DNA from: JAAFIP01 sp963775085
GTDB taxonomy: Bacteria; Pseudomonadota; Gammaproteobacteria; Burkholderiales; Burkholderiaceae_C
NCBI GenBank assembly: GCA_963775085.1
Contig: CAVZHO010000002.1
Span: forward strand, 1-64,000
Direction of reading: 5' to 3'
Length of the DNA: 64,000 nt
Position numbers and translations under genes: made by a program. The notes beneath the pieces were generated by a model. That model did no database searches and was not told the DNA's origin. It saw only the letters and a program-made list of their open reading frames with translations. Position 1 is the stretch's first letter. Each line of letters starts with the position of its first letter. Below are positions 43,773-52,377 of the stretch, one piece after another.

Positions 43773-44591
43773 TCAACCGACCCGCAATTGGTCTCGTGCA
43801 AGCGCATCCTGTCCCAAGGATGCCAGGCCCTGCAACACATCGCCCACCACAATCACGCTGGGGCTTTGCAATTGCTCCTGTTCAATGGTGCTGCGCAGTG
43901 CCGCCAGGGTGGTGACGGCATGGCGTTGGCTTGGGAGGCTGGCATTCTGGATGATGGCCACCGGCGTGTGCGCAGGCAGGCCTTGCAGCAGCTCGTCCTG
44001 AATGTGCTGTGAACCGGTCACGCCCATGTAGATCACCAAAGTGAGTTTGGCTTGGGCGGCGGTGGCGGCCAGTTGCGCCCAATCGGTACCAGCATCGCCG
44101 TGTGCGGCGTGGCCCGTGACGAACACCACGCCATGCGCATGCTTGCGATGGGTTAGCGGCACATTCAATGAGGTCAGAGCGGCCAATCCGGCCGAAATGC
44201 CATTGACCACTTCGACCACCACCCCCGCAGCGTGCAGGGCCTCGATTTCTTCACCGCCGCGGCCAAAGATAAAAGGGTCACCTCCTTTGAGGCGCACCAC
44301 CGTCTCACCCTCATGCGCGGCCAGAATCATGAGCTTTTCAATAAACGCCTGGGGCGTGGACTTGCAGCCGCCGCGCTTGCCCACATGCACAATGCGGGCA
44401 TCGGTGCGGGCGTGAGACAGGATGGCATCGTTCACCAAATCGTCTACCAAAATAACCGTTGCGCTGGCGATAGCGTGCACCGCTTTGAGCGTGAGCAGCT
44501 CAGGATCGCCTGGGCCCGCGCCCACCAGAACCACCTTGCCACTGGCCCGGCAGAGGCTGCGTGCCATGCCTATAACGGTATTGTTTTCCAT
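43773..44591 (-). CDS. cobA: Uroporphyrinogen-III C-methyltransferase
   Basis: 272 residues. The SAM-binding start VVLVGAGPGDPELLTLKAVH, then VRLKGGDPFIFGRGGEE and VVNGISAGLAALTSLNVPLTH are diagnostic of SUMT. It makes precorrin-2 for siroheme, the cofactor NirB needs, so its place downstream of ybiB and nasA fits nitrite assimilation. It is the stand-alone enzyme, not a CysG fusion. It starts 12 bp after ybiB ends. Confidence 0.95.
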   Translation of the reverse strand: MENNTVIGMARSLCRASGKVVLVGAGPGDPELLTLKAVHAIASATVILVDDLVNDAILSHARTDARIVHVGKRGGCKSTPQAFIEKLMILAAHEGETVVRLKGGDPFIFGRGGEEIEALHAAGVVVEVVNGISAGLAALTSLNVPLTHRKHAHGVVFVTGHAAHGDAGTDWAQLAATAAQAKLTLVIYMGVTGSQHIQDELLQGLPAHTPVAIIQNASLPSQRHAVTTLAALRSTIEQEQLQSPSVIVVGDVLQGLASLGQDALARDQLRVG

Positions 44592-44603
44592 TGGAAGCCC
44601 TGT

Positions 44604-45557
44604 TCAGTCGTTGATCTGTTTGAGTAGATGCAAGATGTGTTCCACCTGCTGCGCAATTGGTGTGGGCACTGGCTTTTTACCGGCTAAAACCTCGTGGATG
44701 TACAGAGCGGTGCTGTCCGCATCGATAGTTTCGGGCATTTCGGGCAGGACGGCAAGCGAGCCTGCTTGCACCTCACTCAGCACGCTGTGCACGCCGTGCA
44801 CAAATCCATCCATCTGCGGCGCACGGCGCGCGTCGGCCACGCTCTCGCCTTCGGTGCCGCGCAGCAGCAGGGCATGCGCGCCCGTGAGCTTGAGCGTGGC
44901 CGTCATGCTGTGCAAATACTCGGGATGGGTGTAGCTGCTGACAATCAAGGCCTGTGGGCTGGTGGTGGGGTTCATCAGCTTGACCAGGCTGTGCGCCGGG
45001 TTGCGCAGTCCCACTGCCCGGCGCACGTCCAGCAGGCGTTTTAAAGCCGGGCTCAAGCGGTCGGTAGCGGCAAAGTGGAATGCACCATTTGCTATATTTT
45101 GCATAGCTGCTTGCGTCCTGTTCAAAAGGACTACAGGCATATTATGCTCATTATTAAGGGTTTCCAGCACACTTTGACTGGTAATTCGCTGGTCTTCGGT
45201 AGCGCAGCCATGTACCAGCACCCCAAAACCGTGCGTAGAACCCTCGCGCGCAAGCAATGCACCCAATAGTGGCGTAAGCAGCGGCAAGCGCCGAGCGCCG
45301 TTGTAGGTGGGTATCACGACCACTTTGCCTTTGACCGGTACTTTGGACAGCCGCGCATGCACCGCATCCAGAAAGCCAGCCATCTCTTCAGGCGTTTCAC
45401 CTTTGATGCGCATGGCCAGACAAAAACCGCCAATCTCCAGATCGGTGACCGCGCCGTCCAGCACCTGCCCCATCAGGTCCGTTGCCTGCTCGCGCGCCAG
45501 GGCGCGTGCGCCATCTTTGCCGCGACCGATCTCTTTGATGTATTTAGCGATGCTCAT
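44604..45557 (-). CDS. ybiB: YbiB/TrpD2-like DNA-binding protein
   Basis: 317 residues. The fold is that of anthranilate phosphoribosyltransferase (TrpD): ATDLMGQVLDGAVTDLEIGG at the N terminus and RRLPLLTPLLGALLAREGST in place of the PRPP loop. YbiB of E. coli binds nucleic acid rather than making tryptophan (family knowledge). An R1 copy (45088-45150) sits in frame, encoding EHNMPVVLLNRTQAAMQNIA. It is part of the nasA-ybiB-cobA gene string. Confidence 0.87.
   Translation of the reverse strand: MSIAKYIKEIGRGKDGARALAREQATDLMGQVLDGAVTDLEIGGFCLAMRIKGETPEEMAGFLDAVHARLSKVPVKGKVVVIPTYNGARRLPLLTPLLGALLAREGSTHGFGVLVHGCATEDQRITSQSVLETLNNEHNMPVVLLNRTQAAMQNIANGAFHFAATDRLSPALKRLLDVRRAVGLRNPAHSLVKLMNPTTSPQALIVSSYTHPEYLHSMTATLKLTGAHALLLRGTEGESVADARRAPQMDGFVHGVHSVLSEVQAGSLAVLPEMPETIDADSTALYIHEVLAGKKPVPTPIAQQVEHILHLLKQIND
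45088..45150 (-). repeat. R1 element, copy j inside ybiB
   Basis: Gene-sense: ATATGCCTGTAGTCCTTTTG, then AGGACGCAAGCAGCTATGC, with a GCTAT/ATAGC hairpin. One of the best-preserved copies. Confidence 0.88.
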
Positions 45558-45670
45558 GGCCTATTGTCGGCGATGGCTGATGACTTTTGGCTATGAGCTT
45601 AATGGGGCAGGGGAAATGCAGATAGCCTCGTCTAAACCCCCATTACGAATTCATCAATAACTTGGGTGGC

Positions 45671-48505
45671 TTATGCGTGCTCATTAGCAGCAGGCAGCTG
45701 CGTTGCGCTGCGCACCATGCGTTTGACCTGCGGCAGGCAACTGCCGCAGTTGGTACCGCATTTCAAATTGCCTTGCAGGGCGCTGAGTTTTTGCCCGTCG
45801 CTGCCGGTGCAGTTTCGCAAGAAGCGGTCGATTTCGGGCGCGGTCACGTTAAAGCAGGTGCACACCTGGGCACCTTTGCTTTGAATGGCGACTGGGGCCT
45901 TGGCACCGGGGGACAACAGCAGTCTGCCGTAGGCCTGCGCATCCAATTGGTCTTGCAGCAGCGTTTTGATCCACGCCTGGGCGGACGTGTCGCCCGCCAG
46001 GATAAAGCCTTGCAGTTCGGCTTTGCCTTGGGCTGTGCGTACCAGGCGTGCAGCGCGGCGCTGGCCGCGTTTTTTGTCTTCGTAGCGCAAGGTGTCGGCA
46101 CCGCTCAGGCCCAGCAGGGCTTCGATCTGCGCCAGGCTGTCGTCTTCGGGGGCGTAGTTGGAGGCGGCGCGAAACAGGATGCCGCGCAGCGGTGGCGGTA
46201 CGGCGGCGTGCAATGGCTGGGAGGGGGGCGTTGCAGCGGCGTCCTCGCCTGTGTCCTCACGGCCAAAGGGCACGCAGGTGGCAAACTCAAAACGTGCCAT
46301 CAGTTTTTGCAGCGCGGCGCGCGTTGTATGCGCCTGGTCTTCGGGCAGCCAGGCCACGGCCAGCAGTGTCCAGGGCAGTTCGGCCTTCAAGATTTTGACG
46401 GCAGCATGTTTCAGCTCGGGCTGTTTGCTGCTGGGGCAATAGGCGCTGGTGGTGAGGGCGTTGATGCCCGCCAATCGCTCGCCCGTGCTGCTGCGGCCGC
46501 TCAAAAATTCACTACCCCAGTGCATGGCCACAAAGGCCTGGCTCAGGCCGATCTCCTCGCAGGCCTGCACCGGCAGCAGGATCGAGCCGCGCTTGCTGGT
46601 GACGTGTACCAGGTCGCCGTCTTTCAGGATGCGGCGCACCATGTCCTGCTTATTCATTTGCACAGATGGCTCGGCTACGTGGCCGAACAGGCGGCCCAAG
46701 GTGCCGGTGCGGCTCATGCCATGCCATTGGTCGCGCAGCCTGCCGGTGTTCAGGCTGAAGGGGTAGCGCGACTCGCGTTGCTCGGCGGTGGGTTTGTAGA
46801 CGGTATTGACGAAGTTAGCCCTACCGTCCGGCGTGGGGTAGATGGCATCTTCGTAGAGTCTTTTCTTGCCTTCTTGGTCGCCCTGTTTGAAGGGCCATTG
46901 CTGCGGGGCCTGCTCAATCAGGGCGTAGCTCAGGCCAGTGATGTCCAGATCGCGGCCTCGGGTGGATTCGCGGTGTTCGTTCCAGATCTGTTCGGGGGTT
47001 TGGTAGGGGAAGAGGGCGGTCTGGGTTTGTAATCGCCGCGCAAACTCTACGGCAATGCTCCAGTCATGGCGTGCCTCACCAGGCGCGGGGATGGCGGGCA
47101 GCACACGGCTGATGCGGCGTTCGCTGTTGGTGACGGTACCGTCTTTCTCGCCCCATGTAGTGGCGGGCAGCAGCAGGTCGGCGTACTGGCAGGTCTCGGT
47201 GGTGGCAAAGGCTTCTTGCACGATGACCAGCTCGGCGCGCTCCAGCGCGCGGCGCACCGTGGCCTGGTCGGGCATGCTTTGCGCGGGATTGGTGCAGGCA
47301 ATCCACAGCGCCTTGATTTCACCGTCGGCTGCGGCCTGGAACATTTCTACGGCCGTTTTGCCGGGTTGGCTGGGCACGTGCTGCACACCCCACAGCGCCG
47401 CCACTTCGGCACGGTGGGCGGGGTTGCCCAGGTCGCGGTGGGCGCTGATCAGGTTGGCCAGGCCACCCACTTCGCGCCCACCCATGGCATTGGGCTGGCC
47501 GGTGAGCGAGAACGGGCCAGCGCCAGGCTTGCCGATCTGCGCGCTGGCTAAATGCAGATTGATAAGGGCAGCGTTTTTGGCCGTGCCGCTGCTGGACTGG
47601 TTCAGGCCCTGGCAGTACAGGCTCAGCGTGGACGAACTCGTGGCAAACAGTTTGGCCGCAGCAAAAAGGTCTTCTTTTTTGATACCGCAGGTTTGCGCTA
47701 CCAGCTCGGGCGTGTATTCGCGCACCGTGGTTTTCAGCGCATCAAAACCGTTGGTGTGCGCCGCAATATAGGCGTTGTCGGTCCAGCCTTCCCACAGCAT
47801 GGTGTGCAGCATGCCGTTGAACAGTGCCACATCGGTGCCGGGCTGAATGGGCAGGTACAGGTCGGCAATCTCGGCGGTGTCGGTCTTTCTCGGGTCGCAA
47901 AAAATGATTTTGAGGGCCGGGTTGTTCTTCTTGGCATCTTCAATGCGGCGGAACAAAATGGGGTGCGCGTAGGCGGTATTGCTGCCGACGATGAAAATGC
48001 AACTCGCGTGGTTGATATCCTCATAGCAGGCAGGCGGTGCATCGGCGCCCAGTGTCTGCTTGTAGCCCGCCACCGCGCTGCTCATGCACAGACGCGAGTT
48101 GGTGTCGATGTTGTTGGTACCGATCAAGCCCTTGGCCAATTTGTTGAAGACGTAATAGTCTTCGGTGAGCAACTGCCCGCTGACATAGAAACCGACGGCA
48201 TCGGGGCCATGTTCTTGAATAATTTGCGCAAATGTGGTCGCAGCGAAATCCAGCGCCGTGTCCCAGCCAATGGCCTTGGCCGCCTCACCCCGGTGCTCGC
48301 GCCGCATCGGATGCAGCAGGCGCGTTTGCCGAGTGATCGGCGCACTGGCCGTCAGGTGCAGGGTAGAGCCCTTGGTACACAGCCGCCCGAAATTGGCGGG
48401 GTGATCGGGGTCGCCACGCACGCCGGTAATCTGTACGCCCTGCGACGCAATGATGACCCCGCAGCCCACGCCGCAATAAGGACAGGTGGATTTGGTTTCT
48501 TTCAT
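45671..48505 (-). CDS. nasA: Assimilatory nitrate reductase catalytic subunit
   Basis: 944 residues from ATG at 48505. The N-terminal 4Fe-4S site is TCPYCGVGCGVIIASQG with GRLCTKGSTLH. The molybdopterin-binding body has YVSGQLLTEDYYVFNKLAKG, SRLCMSSAVAGYK, FIVGSNTAYAHPI, FSLTGQPNAMGGREVG and MSRTGTLGRLFGHV. A C-terminal BFD-like [2Fe-2S] domain (CTCFNVTAPEI; GTNCGSCLPQVKRMV) is fused, as in Klebsiella-type NasA. It reduces nitrate to nitrite in the cytoplasm. Its ATG overlaps the nirD stop (ATGA), giving the order nirB-nirD-nasA. Confidence 0.96.
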   Translation of the reverse strand: MKETKSTCPYCGVGCGVIIASQGVQITGVRGDPDHPANFGRLCTKGSTLHLTASAPITRQTRLLHPMRREHRGEAAKAIGWDTALDFAATTFAQIIQEHGPDAVGFYVSGQLLTEDYYVFNKLAKGLIGTNNIDTNSRLCMSSAVAGYKQTLGADAPPACYEDINHASCIFIVGSNTAYAHPILFRRIEDAKKNNPALKIIFCDPRKTDTAEIADLYLPIQPGTDVALFNGMLHTMLWEGWTDNAYIAAHTNGFDALKTTVREYTPELVAQTCGIKKEDLFAAAKLFATSSSTLSLYCQGLNQSSSGTAKNAALINLHLASAQIGKPGAGPFSLTGQPNAMGGREVGGLANLISAHRDLGNPAHRAEVAALWGVQHVPSQPGKTAVEMFQAAADGEIKALWIACTNPAQSMPDQATVRRALERAELVIVQEAFATTETCQYADLLLPATTWGEKDGTVTNSERRISRVLPAIPAPGEARHDWSIAVEFARRLQTQTALFPYQTPEQIWNEHRESTRGRDLDITGLSYALIEQAPQQWPFKQGDQEGKKRLYEDAIYPTPDGRANFVNTVYKPTAEQRESRYPFSLNTGRLRDQWHGMSRTGTLGRLFGHVAEPSVQMNKQDMVRRILKDGDLVHVTSKRGSILLPVQACEEIGLSQAFVAMHWGSEFLSGRSSTGERLAGINALTTSAYCPSSKQPELKHAAVKILKAELPWTLLAVAWLPEDQAHTTRAALQKLMARFEFATCVPFGREDTGEDAAATPPSQPLHAAVPPPLRGILFRAASNYAPEDDSLAQIEALLGLSGADTLRYEDKKRGQRRAARLVRTAQGKAELQGFILAGDTSAQAWIKTLLQDQLDAQAYGRLLLSPGAKAPVAIQSKGAQVCTCFNVTAPEIDRFLRNCTGSDGQKLSALQGNLKCGTNCGSCLPQVKRMVRSATQLPAANEHA

Positions 48506-48888
48506 GCAGCCCAAGATGCTTTTAATTCAGGCCCGGCCAGTGGCTTGGGCAGATCAATCGCATGCGTGGCCAACTCCTGCACATCCAAAAATACCTCGCC
48601 CTCTTTCACCTGCACCGCAAACTTGGGCGTGCAGCCCTCGTCGGGTGCGCGGGCGCAGCCGTTACCCAGGCTGATATTCCAGTTGTGCAAGGGGCAGGCC
48701 ACATGCTCGCCATGCACGATGCCTTGGGACAGCGGGCCGCCTTTGTGCGGGCAGCGGTCTAGCAGGGCGAATACTTTGTCTTCGCTGTTCCTGAACAGGG
48801 CTACGTCCATACCTTCGGCGCGCGATACGCGGCGTGAGCCTAGGACGGGGATGTCTTTGACGAAGCAGATTTTTTTCCAGATGGTCAT
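48502..48888 (-). CDS. nirD: Nitrite reductase (NADH) small subunit, Rieske-like
   Basis: 128 residues from ATG at 48888 (MTIWKKICFVKDIPVLGSRR); upstream in-frame codons to 48951 lie in the A-rich repeat. The Rieske motifs are retained: DRCPHKGG (C-x-H) and CPLHNWN (C-x2-H). It works with NirB to reduce nitrite to ammonium. It overlaps nasA by 4 nt and is separated from nirB by 129 bp holding an R4 hairpin. Confidence 0.95.
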   Translation of the reverse strand: MTIWKKICFVKDIPVLGSRRVSRAEGMDVALFRNSEDKVFALLDRCPHKGGPLSQGIVHGEHVACPLHNWNISLGNGCARAPDEGCTPKFAVQVKEGEVFLDVQELATHAIDLPKPLAGPELKASWAA

Positions 48889-48909
48889 GGTTTTCTCTAG
48901 GTGAAGCTG

Positions 48910-49010
48910 AGGTAACGCAAAAAACGCAAAAAATGTACGCAAAAAGCGCAAAAAATTTGACTTCCCATTTTTGCGCTTTTCGAGTCCTTTTAGCGTTTTT
49001 TGCGTTACCT
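48910..49010. repeat. R4 A-rich inverted repeat between nirB and nirD
   Basis: GGTAACGCAAAAAACGC at 48911 is matched in reverse by GCGTTTTTTGCGTTACC ending at 49009, with several inner GCAAAAA/TTTTTGC pairs. It can form a long hairpin within the nirB-nirD message. Confidence 0.8.
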
Positions 49011-49017
49011 AAAATAG

Positions 49018-51474
49018 TCAGGCCGGGATAGCCTCAAACTGCCGCGTATCTACCGCCGCCTTGTCAAACTCAAACCAGGGATCAGGCTCACCATCCAGCG
49101 CAAACTGCAGGCGTTCCCACAGCGCCTTGCGCCCTTCGTGGTCTTCCAGAATGCGCTTCTTCACGTAGTCCAAACCTACACGCGACACATAGTGCACGGT
49201 ACGCTCCAGGTACCAGCCCTCTTGCCGGTACAGCTCGCAAAACGCGCCGGTATATTCCAGCACTTCGGCGGCCGTTTTGAGTTTGGTAAAGAAGTGTGCC
49301 ACTTCGGTTTTGATACCGCCGTTGCCCGCCACATACATTTCCCAGCCGCTGTCCACACCGATGATGCCGACGTCCTTGATGCCCGCCTCGGCGCAGTTGC
49401 GTGGGCAGCCGCTGACGGCAAACTTGACCTTGTGCGGAGCGTACATGCGCCACATGGCGCGCTCCAGGTCTTTGCCCATCTGCGTGCTGTCTTGTGTGCC
49501 CATGCGGCACCACTCGCTGCCGACACAGGTTTTCACCGTGCGCAGGGCTTTGGCGTAGGCGTGGCCGGATGGCATGCCGATGTCTTTCCAGACGTTGACC
49601 AGGTCTTCTTTCTTCACGCCCAGCAGGTCAATGCGCTGGCCACCGGTGACTTTGACGGTGGGAATTTTGTATTTATCTACCGCGTCGGCAATGCGCCGCA
49701 GCTCGCTGGCTGTGGTCTCTCCCCCCCACATGCGCGGGATGACGCTGTAAGTGCCGTCCTTTTGGATGTTGGCGTGGCTGCGCTCGTTGATGAAGCGGCT
49801 TTGCGGGTCGTCTTTGGCCTCTTTGGGCCAGGAGCTGATGAGGTAATAGTTGACGGCCGGTCGGCATGACGAACAGCCGTTAGGCGTGCGCCACTCCATA
49901 AACTGCTGCACGCTGGCAATCGTCAGCAGCTTATTCTGCACAATTGCGTCGCGCACGGCCTGGTGGCCATGGTCGGTGCAGCCGCACATGGCCTTGAGCT
50001 TGGGCGCGGCGGAATAATCACCACCCGCAGTGAACATCAAAATCTGCTCTACCAGGCCGGTGCACGAGCCGCAGCCGCCGCTGGCTTTGGTGTGTTTGCG
50101 CACTTCATCGACCGTGAACAGGCCTTTCTCGCGGATGGCCTTGACAATGGTGCCCTTGCACACGCCGTTGCAGCCGCAGACCTCCGCCTCGTCGGGCATG
50201 CTGGCCGCCTTGGTGTGGCCTTCGTGCCCGGTATCGCCAATGTTGTTATTGATTGCGGCTTCGCCAAACATCAGCTTGTCGCGGATATCGCCGACATTTT
50301 TGCCGTCCCGCAGCAGCTTGAAGTAATAGCTGCCGTCCACCGTGTCGCCATACAGGCAGGCACCCACCAGCTTGTCGTCTTTGAGCACCAGTTTTTTGTA
50401 CACGCCACCAAAGGGGTCGCTCATCACAATCTCTTCGGTGCCTTCTCCGCCCTGAAACTCTCCCGCGCTGAACAGATCAATGCCAGTGACCTTGAGTTTG
50501 GTGGAGGTCAGCGAGCCGGTATAGCGGCCAATGCCAAACTGCGCCAAATGGTTGGCCGCTACCTTGGCCTGTTCAAACAGAGGTGCCACCAAACCGTAAG
50601 CAATGCCCCGGTGCGCGGCGCATTCACCCACGCTGTAAATGCGTGCGTCGGTGGTGGTTTGCATGGTGTCGTTGACAACAATGCCTTTGTTGCAGTGCAG
50701 GTGCATTTTTTCGGCCAGCTCGGTGTTGGGGCGAATGCCCACCGCCATCACCACCAGGTCGGTCGGTATCTCGGTGCCGTCTTTAAACTGCAGCGCCATC
50801 ACGCGGCCGCCCTTGCCGCCATCGGCATCGCCAATCAGCGCCTGGGTTTGGCCACCCATGACAAACTTCAGGCCACGCGCCTCCAGTGATTTTTGCAGCA
50901 AACCACCAGCTACGCTGTCCAACTGGCGCTCCATCAGCCAGGGCATCACATGGATGACCGTGACCTGCATACCGCGCAGCATCAGCCCGTTGGCGGCCTC
51001 CAGGCCCAGCAGGCCACCGCCAATCACCACGGCCTTTTTGTATTTGGCGCTGGCGTCGATCATCGCGTTGGTGTCGGCAATATCGCGGTAGGCAATCACG
51101 CCTTGAAGGTCTTTGCCGGGAATGGGCAAGATAAACGGGTTGGAGCCAGTGCACATCAGCAGCCGGTCGTACTCGACCTCGGTACCATCGTCTGCGCGCA
51201 CGATGCGCTTGACGCGGTCTACCTCGACGACTTTTTTACCAGCATGCAGGGTAATGTGGTTGTCTTTGTACCAATCCCAGCTATTTAAAACAATCTCGTC
51301 CAGTGTCTGCTCACCCGCCAGCACGGGCGACAGCAAGATACGGTTGTAGTTGGGGTGCGGCTCTGCACCAAACACGGTCACGTCGTATAGCTCAGGCGCG
51401 ATTTTGAGCAATTCTTCAATCGTGCGCACACCCGCCATGCCGTTGCCGACCATCACTAATTTTGATTTCTTCAC
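49018..51474 (-). CDS. nirB: Nitrite reductase (NADH) large subunit
   Basis: 818 residues from a GTG start preceded by AGGGTAGGAC. The NADH/FAD part has KLVMVGNGMAGVRTIEELLK, VVIGGGLLGLEAANGLMLRG and TDLVVMAVGIRPNTELAEK. A BFD-like domain has CGCNGVCKGTIVKAIRE and ASGGCGSCTGLVEQIL. The siroheme/4Fe-4S half ends with TCVGSEWCRMGTQDS and VSGCPRNCAEAGIKDVG. It reduces nitrite to ammonium with NADH. A consensus sigma-54 promoter and NtrC-like site lie directly upstream. Confidence 0.97.
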   Translation of the reverse strand: MKKSKLVMVGNGMAGVRTIEELLKIAPELYDVTVFGAEPHPNYNRILLSPVLAGEQTLDEIVLNSWDWYKDNHITLHAGKKVVEVDRVKRIVRADDGTEVEYDRLLMCTGSNPFILPIPGKDLQGVIAYRDIADTNAMIDASAKYKKAVVIGGGLLGLEAANGLMLRGMQVTVIHVMPWLMERQLDSVAGGLLQKSLEARGLKFVMGGQTQALIGDADGGKGGRVMALQFKDGTEIPTDLVVMAVGIRPNTELAEKMHLHCNKGIVVNDTMQTTTDARIYSVGECAAHRGIAYGLVAPLFEQAKVAANHLAQFGIGRYTGSLTSTKLKVTGIDLFSAGEFQGGEGTEEIVMSDPFGGVYKKLVLKDDKLVGACLYGDTVDGSYYFKLLRDGKNVGDIRDKLMFGEAAINNNIGDTGHEGHTKAASMPDEAEVCGCNGVCKGTIVKAIREKGLFTVDEVRKHTKASGGCGSCTGLVEQILMFTAGGDYSAAPKLKAMCGCTDHGHQAVRDAIVQNKLLTIASVQQFMEWRTPNGCSSCRPAVNYYLISSWPKEAKDDPQSRFINERSHANIQKDGTYSVIPRMWGGETTASELRRIADAVDKYKIPTVKVTGGQRIDLLGVKKEDLVNVWKDIGMPSGHAYAKALRTVKTCVGSEWCRMGTQDSTQMGKDLERAMWRMYAPHKVKFAVSGCPRNCAEAGIKDVGIIGVDSGWEMYVAGNGGIKTEVAHFFTKLKTAAEVLEYTGAFCELYRQEGWYLERTVHYVSRVGLDYVKKRILEDHEGRKALWERLQFALDGEPDPWFEFDKAAVDTRQFEAIPA

Positions 51475-51504
51475 GTCCTACCCTCTCGGTTATGCAATAC
51501 TTAG

Positions 51505-51521
51505 TGCAATCCTCGTGCCAA
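51505..51521 (-). promoter_or_regulatory. Sigma-54 promoter of nirB
   Basis: The minus strand reads TTGGCACGAGGATTGCA, a full match to the -24/-12 consensus TGGCACG-N4-TTGCA. It predicts a start near 51494 and a ~20 nt leader before the GTG. Confidence 0.9.
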
Positions 51522-51538
51522 TCTCAGATGCTCAGTTC

Positions 51539-51553
51539 GCACCATTCTGGTGC
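51539..51553. promoter_or_regulatory. NtrC-like binding palindrome upstream of nirB
   Basis: GCACCATTCTGGTGC, a perfect GCAC-N7-GTGC palindrome, lies about 20 bp above the -24 box. The same spacing class is found before narK and nrtA. Confidence 0.7.
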
Positions 51554-51574
51554 ATTGCCAGGCTTTTACATCCC

Positions 51575-52321
51575 ATGACCGAACCCGTCCGCCTAGCCAA
51601 ACGCCTTGCCGAAATGTTGCCCTGCTCGCGCAGCCAGGCCGAGCAGTACATTGAAGGGGGCTGGGTGCGGGTAAATGGGCGGGTGGTGGAGAGCCCACAA
51701 ACGCGGGTAACCGACGAGAAGATTGAGCTGGACCGCGATGCCAGCCTGCTGGACAGCGTGCCGATGACGGTGCTGCTGCACAAGCCAGCGGGTTTTGACT
51801 GGAGCAATGAGAGCGGGGCGGGCCGCAAACCGGCGCTGGCCTTGCTGACGGAGGCCAGCCGCAGCCGCACCGATCGCTCGGGCGTGCGCTTGCTTAAACG
51901 CCACCTCAAAGACCTGGGCAGCGTGACTCCGTTGGAGTTTGGTGCCAGCGGTCTGCTGGTATTTACGCAAGACTTCTCGATCCACCGCAAGCTGTGGGAA
52001 GACCGCGCTACCGTAGAAAACGAGATGGTGGTGGAGGTGGCTGGCGCAGTGAGCGAGGCGGCTTTGCAGGCGCTGAACCGCCCCATCGTCGTCAATGACC
52101 GGGTGTTGCTGAGCGCCAAAGTGTCCATCACTACCCAGGCCGATAAAACCACGGGTCTGCGCTTTGCCGTTAAAGGCAGCGAGCCGGGGCGCATTGCCAC
52201 GGCGTGCGAGCGCGTGGGGCTGGCCGTAGTGGCGATGAAGCGTATTCGGGTGGGCCGCGTACCCATGGCGGGACTGGAGCCAGGGTGCTGGCGGTTTTTG
52301 CTGGCGCATGAGCGGTTTTGA
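51575..52321 (+). CDS. RsuA/RluF-family pseudouridine synthase-like protein with altered catalytic motif
   Basis: 248 residues from ATG at 51575 (MTEPVRLAKRLAEMLPCSRS); the open frame to 51350 overlaps the nirB promoter and is not used. An N-terminal S4 RNA-binding domain (QAEQYIEGGWVRVNGRVVES) is followed by the catalytic fold with VLLHKPAGFDWS and a C-terminal RIRVGRVPMAGLEPG. In the position of the invariant R-L-D-x-x-[TS]-x-G-L motif it has PLEFGASGLLVFTQD. Glu therefore replaces the nucleophilic Asp and Pro replaces the Arg. It may be inactive and act as an RNA-binding protein (inference). Confidence 0.8.
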   Translation: MTEPVRLAKRLAEMLPCSRSQAEQYIEGGWVRVNGRVVESPQTRVTDEKIELDRDASLLDSVPMTVLLHKPAGFDWSNESGAGRKPALALLTEASRSRTDRSGVRLLKRHLKDLGSVTPLEFGASGLLVFTQDFSIHRKLWEDRATVENEMVVEVAGAVSEAALQALNRPIVVNDRVLLSAKVSITTQADKTTGLRFAVKGSEPGRIATACERVGLAVVAMKRIRVGRVPMAGLEPGCWRFLLAHERF

Positions 52322-52377
52322 TTCGCATTAAACTAGCCCCACCTATCACATCACGCACTATGTGCCTACACTGACCC

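Noticed and set aside
52340..52377. GCACTATGTGC before the first kinase-phosphatase gene as an NtrC site
   Set aside because: Spacing is N3 rather than N7 and no -24/-12 element lies nearby.
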